Source: Azonexus sp. (lineage in GTDB: Bacteria > Pseudomonadota > Gammaproteobacteria > Burkholderiales > Rhodocyclaceae). Taken from it: 7,416 bases of DNA. The DNA lies in contig JAUYQT010000260.1 of assembly GCA_030697085.1 (NCBI GenBank), forward strand, positions 1 to 7,416, read 5' to 3'. Both the position numbers and the translations under genes were made by a program. A model generated the notes under the pieces. It ran no database searches. It worked only from the letters and a program-made list of their open reading frames with translations, and was not told where the DNA came from. Positions 6,934-7,416 of this stretch are shown piece after piece; within the stretch, counting starts at the first letter, position 1; each line of letters opens with the position of its first letter.

Positions 6934-7400
6934 GGTGTGATCCCAAACAAGTGGGCGATGCGTTGCTCCAGCGCCCGCACATCGGCGAGCAATGGCCGGC
7001 GCTCATCGAGTCCGTGCAGACGCAAGTGGTCATCCTTGAGTTGCATTCCCAGCGTCCCGGGCATTAAGCCAAGCAAATTGATCAACAGCAGGCGCGGCGC
7101 TCCCGCCGGCAAACTAACGCTCAGCTCGAGCACGCCGGGCTGTAGCGCCTGCCGCCCACGCAGCGCAACGAACGCCACCTGAAGACCACCGAGTATCGAG
7201 TTCCAGATAAAAAACCCGACAAAACCGGGCAACCTGATCAGCCGGATGCCGGGCCTTTTCGGTGGCAGCAACTTGAGGCTAAGCCAAAGCGCCAGCATGA
7301 CGGCTACCAGTCCAAGCCCCCTGGCATCCGACCTCCCCTCGGTCAGTATCCTCCAGAGCAGCAGTGCCATCCGGCCCCGCCGGAAAATTGCTGAAATCAT
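6930..7400 (-). CDS. mrpE: Mrp antiporter subunit E
   Basis: A 156-residue protein of the MnhE/MrpE family, first visible gene of the operon. Two or three N-terminal membrane helices (about 25-45, 57-80) are followed by a cytoplasmic domain with the hallmark INLLGLMPGTLGMQ (107-120) and LRLHGLDE (126-133). The ATG at 7398-7400 is used here. A second ATG at residue 11 (7368-7370, MALLLW), just before the hydrophobic part, is equally plausible. The frame is also still open to the window edge, so a start further right cannot be excluded. No strong ribosome binding site favours one choice. In most Mrp operons mrpE follows mrpD; here it leads, as in Mbh-type gene order. Confidence 0.92.
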   Translation of the reverse strand: MISAIFRRGRMALLLWRILTEGRSDARGLGLVAVMLALWLSLKLLPPKRPGIRLIRLPGFVGFFIWNSILGGLQVAFVALRGRQALQPGVLELSVSLPAGAPRLLLINLLGLMPGTLGMQLKDDHLRLHGLDERRPLLADVRALEQRIAHLFGITP

Positions 7401-7416
7401 CGCGTCCGGGTATCCG

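Noticed and set aside
2223..7400. Complex I (nuo) or Mbh hydrogenase operon
   Set aside because: MrpE, MrpF and MrpG rule out complex I, and no hydrogenase or NuoB/C/D/H/I-like subunit follows; the downstream genes are a cyclase and DUF2062.

Overview
The window looks like chromosomal DNA of a GC-rich (roughly 60%) Gram-negative bacterium. Protein flavour and the DUF2062/GGDEF companions suggest a betaproteobacterium, possibly of the Rhodocyclaceae (Dechloromonas/Azonexus-like). That placement is inference from sequence style; no rRNA or marker gene is present.

Layout. Positions 1-714 (+) hold the C-terminal 237 residues of an ApbE-type FAD:protein FMN transferase that begins left of the window. 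A 90-base convergent gap (715-804) holds two short perfect palindromes and no convincing terminator. From 805 to 7400 everything is on the minus strand, in one very compact operon. In transcription order it is mrpE, mrpF, mrpG, a DUF4040/MbhD-like subunit (the detached C-terminal part of MrpA), an MbhE-MrpB fusion, mrpC, a first MrpD-like subunit, a second MrpD-like subunit, a membrane GGDEF diguanylate cyclase broken by one extra base, and a DUF2062 membrane protein. All nine junctions overlap by 4 or 8 bases, so there is not one noncoding base between the genes and translation is probably coupled throughout. The promoter lies right of the window.

How the genes work together. The first eight genes supply the parts expected of a Mrp-type multisubunit cation/H+ antiporter in the inner membrane. 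There is no full-length MrpA. Its C-terminal pieces occur separately (the DUF4040 protein and the N-terminal part of the MrpB fusion), and a second MrpD/NuoM-like subunit may take the place of its large antiporter domain. The order E-F-G-D'-E'/B-C-D matches the Mrp-like half of archaeal Mbh membrane hydrogenases, but no hydrogenase genes follow. Instead the operon ends with a c-di-GMP synthase gene and a DUF2062 gene, which raises the untested idea of a link between cation/proton homeostasis and c-di-GMP signalling.

The points most worth a second look are the G6-tract frameshift in an otherwise fully conserved cyclase, the cyclase's place inside the antiporter operon, the MrpA-less two-MrpD layout, and the Lys at a normally metal-binding Thr position in the ApbE protein. 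No mobile element, CRISPR array, tRNA or rRNA was seen.
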